Positions 6,145 to 6,403 of a DNA stretch of 6,403 bases are shown here, in pieces (the stretch's first letter is position 1; every line of letters begins with the position of its first letter). The notes beneath the pieces are model-generated. The model saw nothing but the letters and a program-made list of their open reading frames with translations, was not told the origin of the DNA and did no database searches. The translations under genes and the position numbers were made by a program. The stretch is from positions 1 to 6,403 of the forward strand of contig QNZR01000085.1 of NCBI GenBank assembly GCA_003978475.1, given 5' to 3'. Source of the DNA: Sulfurimonas sp. (GTDB taxonomy: Bacteria > Campylobacterota > Campylobacteria > Campylobacterales > Sulfurimonadaceae).

Positions 6145-6403
6145 TTTTGTTGACATAATTCCATTACATTTCCAACAAATTCTTTTGGAACAATAATAGT
6201 TCCTTTTACAAAAGGTTCTTCAACATATTTAATATTTGCTTTAGGAAAATTAACTGGATTATCTATCTCCATAACTTCTCCATTTTCCATAGTAACTCTA
6301 TATATTACACTTGGTGCTGTTGATATCAAATCTATATTATACTCACGTCTTAATCTTTCTACAACTATTTCCATATGCAACAATCCTAAAAATCCAACCC
6401 GAA
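6134..6403 (-). CDS. lepA: lepA (elongation factor 4) internal fragment, foreign in composition
   Basis: About 89 residues are readable from the right edge: RVGFLGLLHMEIVVERLRRE, then DLISTAPSVIYRV, a NGEVMEIDNP segment, EEPFVKGTIIVPKEFVG and MELCQQKRGT. This is the unmistakable central part of LepA/EF4, the ribosome-associated translational GTPase, spanning the region after its EF-G domain III-like fold and into domain V. LepA is ~600 residues, so both ends are missing: the N-terminal side by the window edge, the C-terminal side by a junction with sdhB. After RGT, where LepA normally continues with F-K or similar, the frame runs into unrelated residues and ends at 6087 in antiframe sdhB sequence. 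Codons are strongly AT-rich (AGA, TTA, ATA, AAA; roughly 25% GC in the stretch 6181-6240), unlike the rest of the window. The residues resemble Clostridia/Firmicutes LepA rather than Campylobacterota LepA. Most likely a chimeric joint rather than a native gene here. Confidence 0.85.

Noticed and set aside
6087..6383. LepA-like frame taken as a complete 98-residue gene
   Set aside because: The upstream residues RVGFLG continue to the window edge, and the last ~15 residues are out-of-frame sdhB; it is a fragment, not a small protein.
6134..6403. Horizontal transfer of lepA into sdhB
   Set aside because: It would destroy two conserved genes at once with no mobile-element ends; a technical chimera explains the mid-gene, out-of-frame joint more simply.

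Overview
The window looks like chromosomal sequence from a Campylobacterota bacterium (Sulfurimonas/Sulfurovum-like), apart from its last ~260 bases. This is inferred from four things: a fumarate reductase/succinate dehydrogenase iron-sulfur subunit with the extended cysteine set common in that phylum, a YajQ protein of Campylobacterota type, promoters with a good TATAAT-like -10 and no clear -35, and moderate GC content.

Layout from left to right. (1) Positions 1-527, minus strand: the N-terminal part of an exported DUF481 (YdiY-like) outer-membrane beta-barrel protein, running off the left edge. (2) Positions 528-653: a divergent promoter region. (3) Positions 663-3479, plus strand: a large SUV3-like RNA helicase with a ~430-residue N-terminal extension and a C-terminal four-cysteine zinc-ribbon-like motif. 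(4) Positions 5564 down to 3481, minus strand: a compact three-gene unit of yajQ (proposed c-di-GMP-binding protein), an HD-GYP domain protein (c-di-GMP phosphodiesterase family) and a small helix-turn-helix/coiled-coil protein. The first two are 3 nt apart and the third follows after 29 nt. The unit converges on the helicase with one base between the two stop codons. (5) Positions ~6142 down to 5612, minus strand: the 3' three quarters of an sdhB/frdB-type gene. It ends in a strong intrinsic terminator hairpin built into its last codons, and a separate promoter for yajQ follows. (6) Positions ~6145-6403, minus strand: a fragment of lepA (elongation factor 4) that is very AT-rich and Firmicutes-like, abutting sdhB out of frame.

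The most consequential observation is the sdhB/lepA junction at about 6134-6144. Two unrelated conserved genes, different in base composition and apparent phylogeny, are joined mid-gene through an ~11-base stretch that fits both. This looks like an assembly or amplification chimera at a contig end rather than a real gene fusion. The most interesting biology is the tight pairing of a YajQ-family protein with an HD-GYP phosphodiesterase, which suggests a small c-di-GMP response module. Two further points are an SdhB whose second cluster motif has four cysteines instead of the classical three, and the unusual helicase architecture. I found no mobile element, CRISPR array, tRNA or rRNA.
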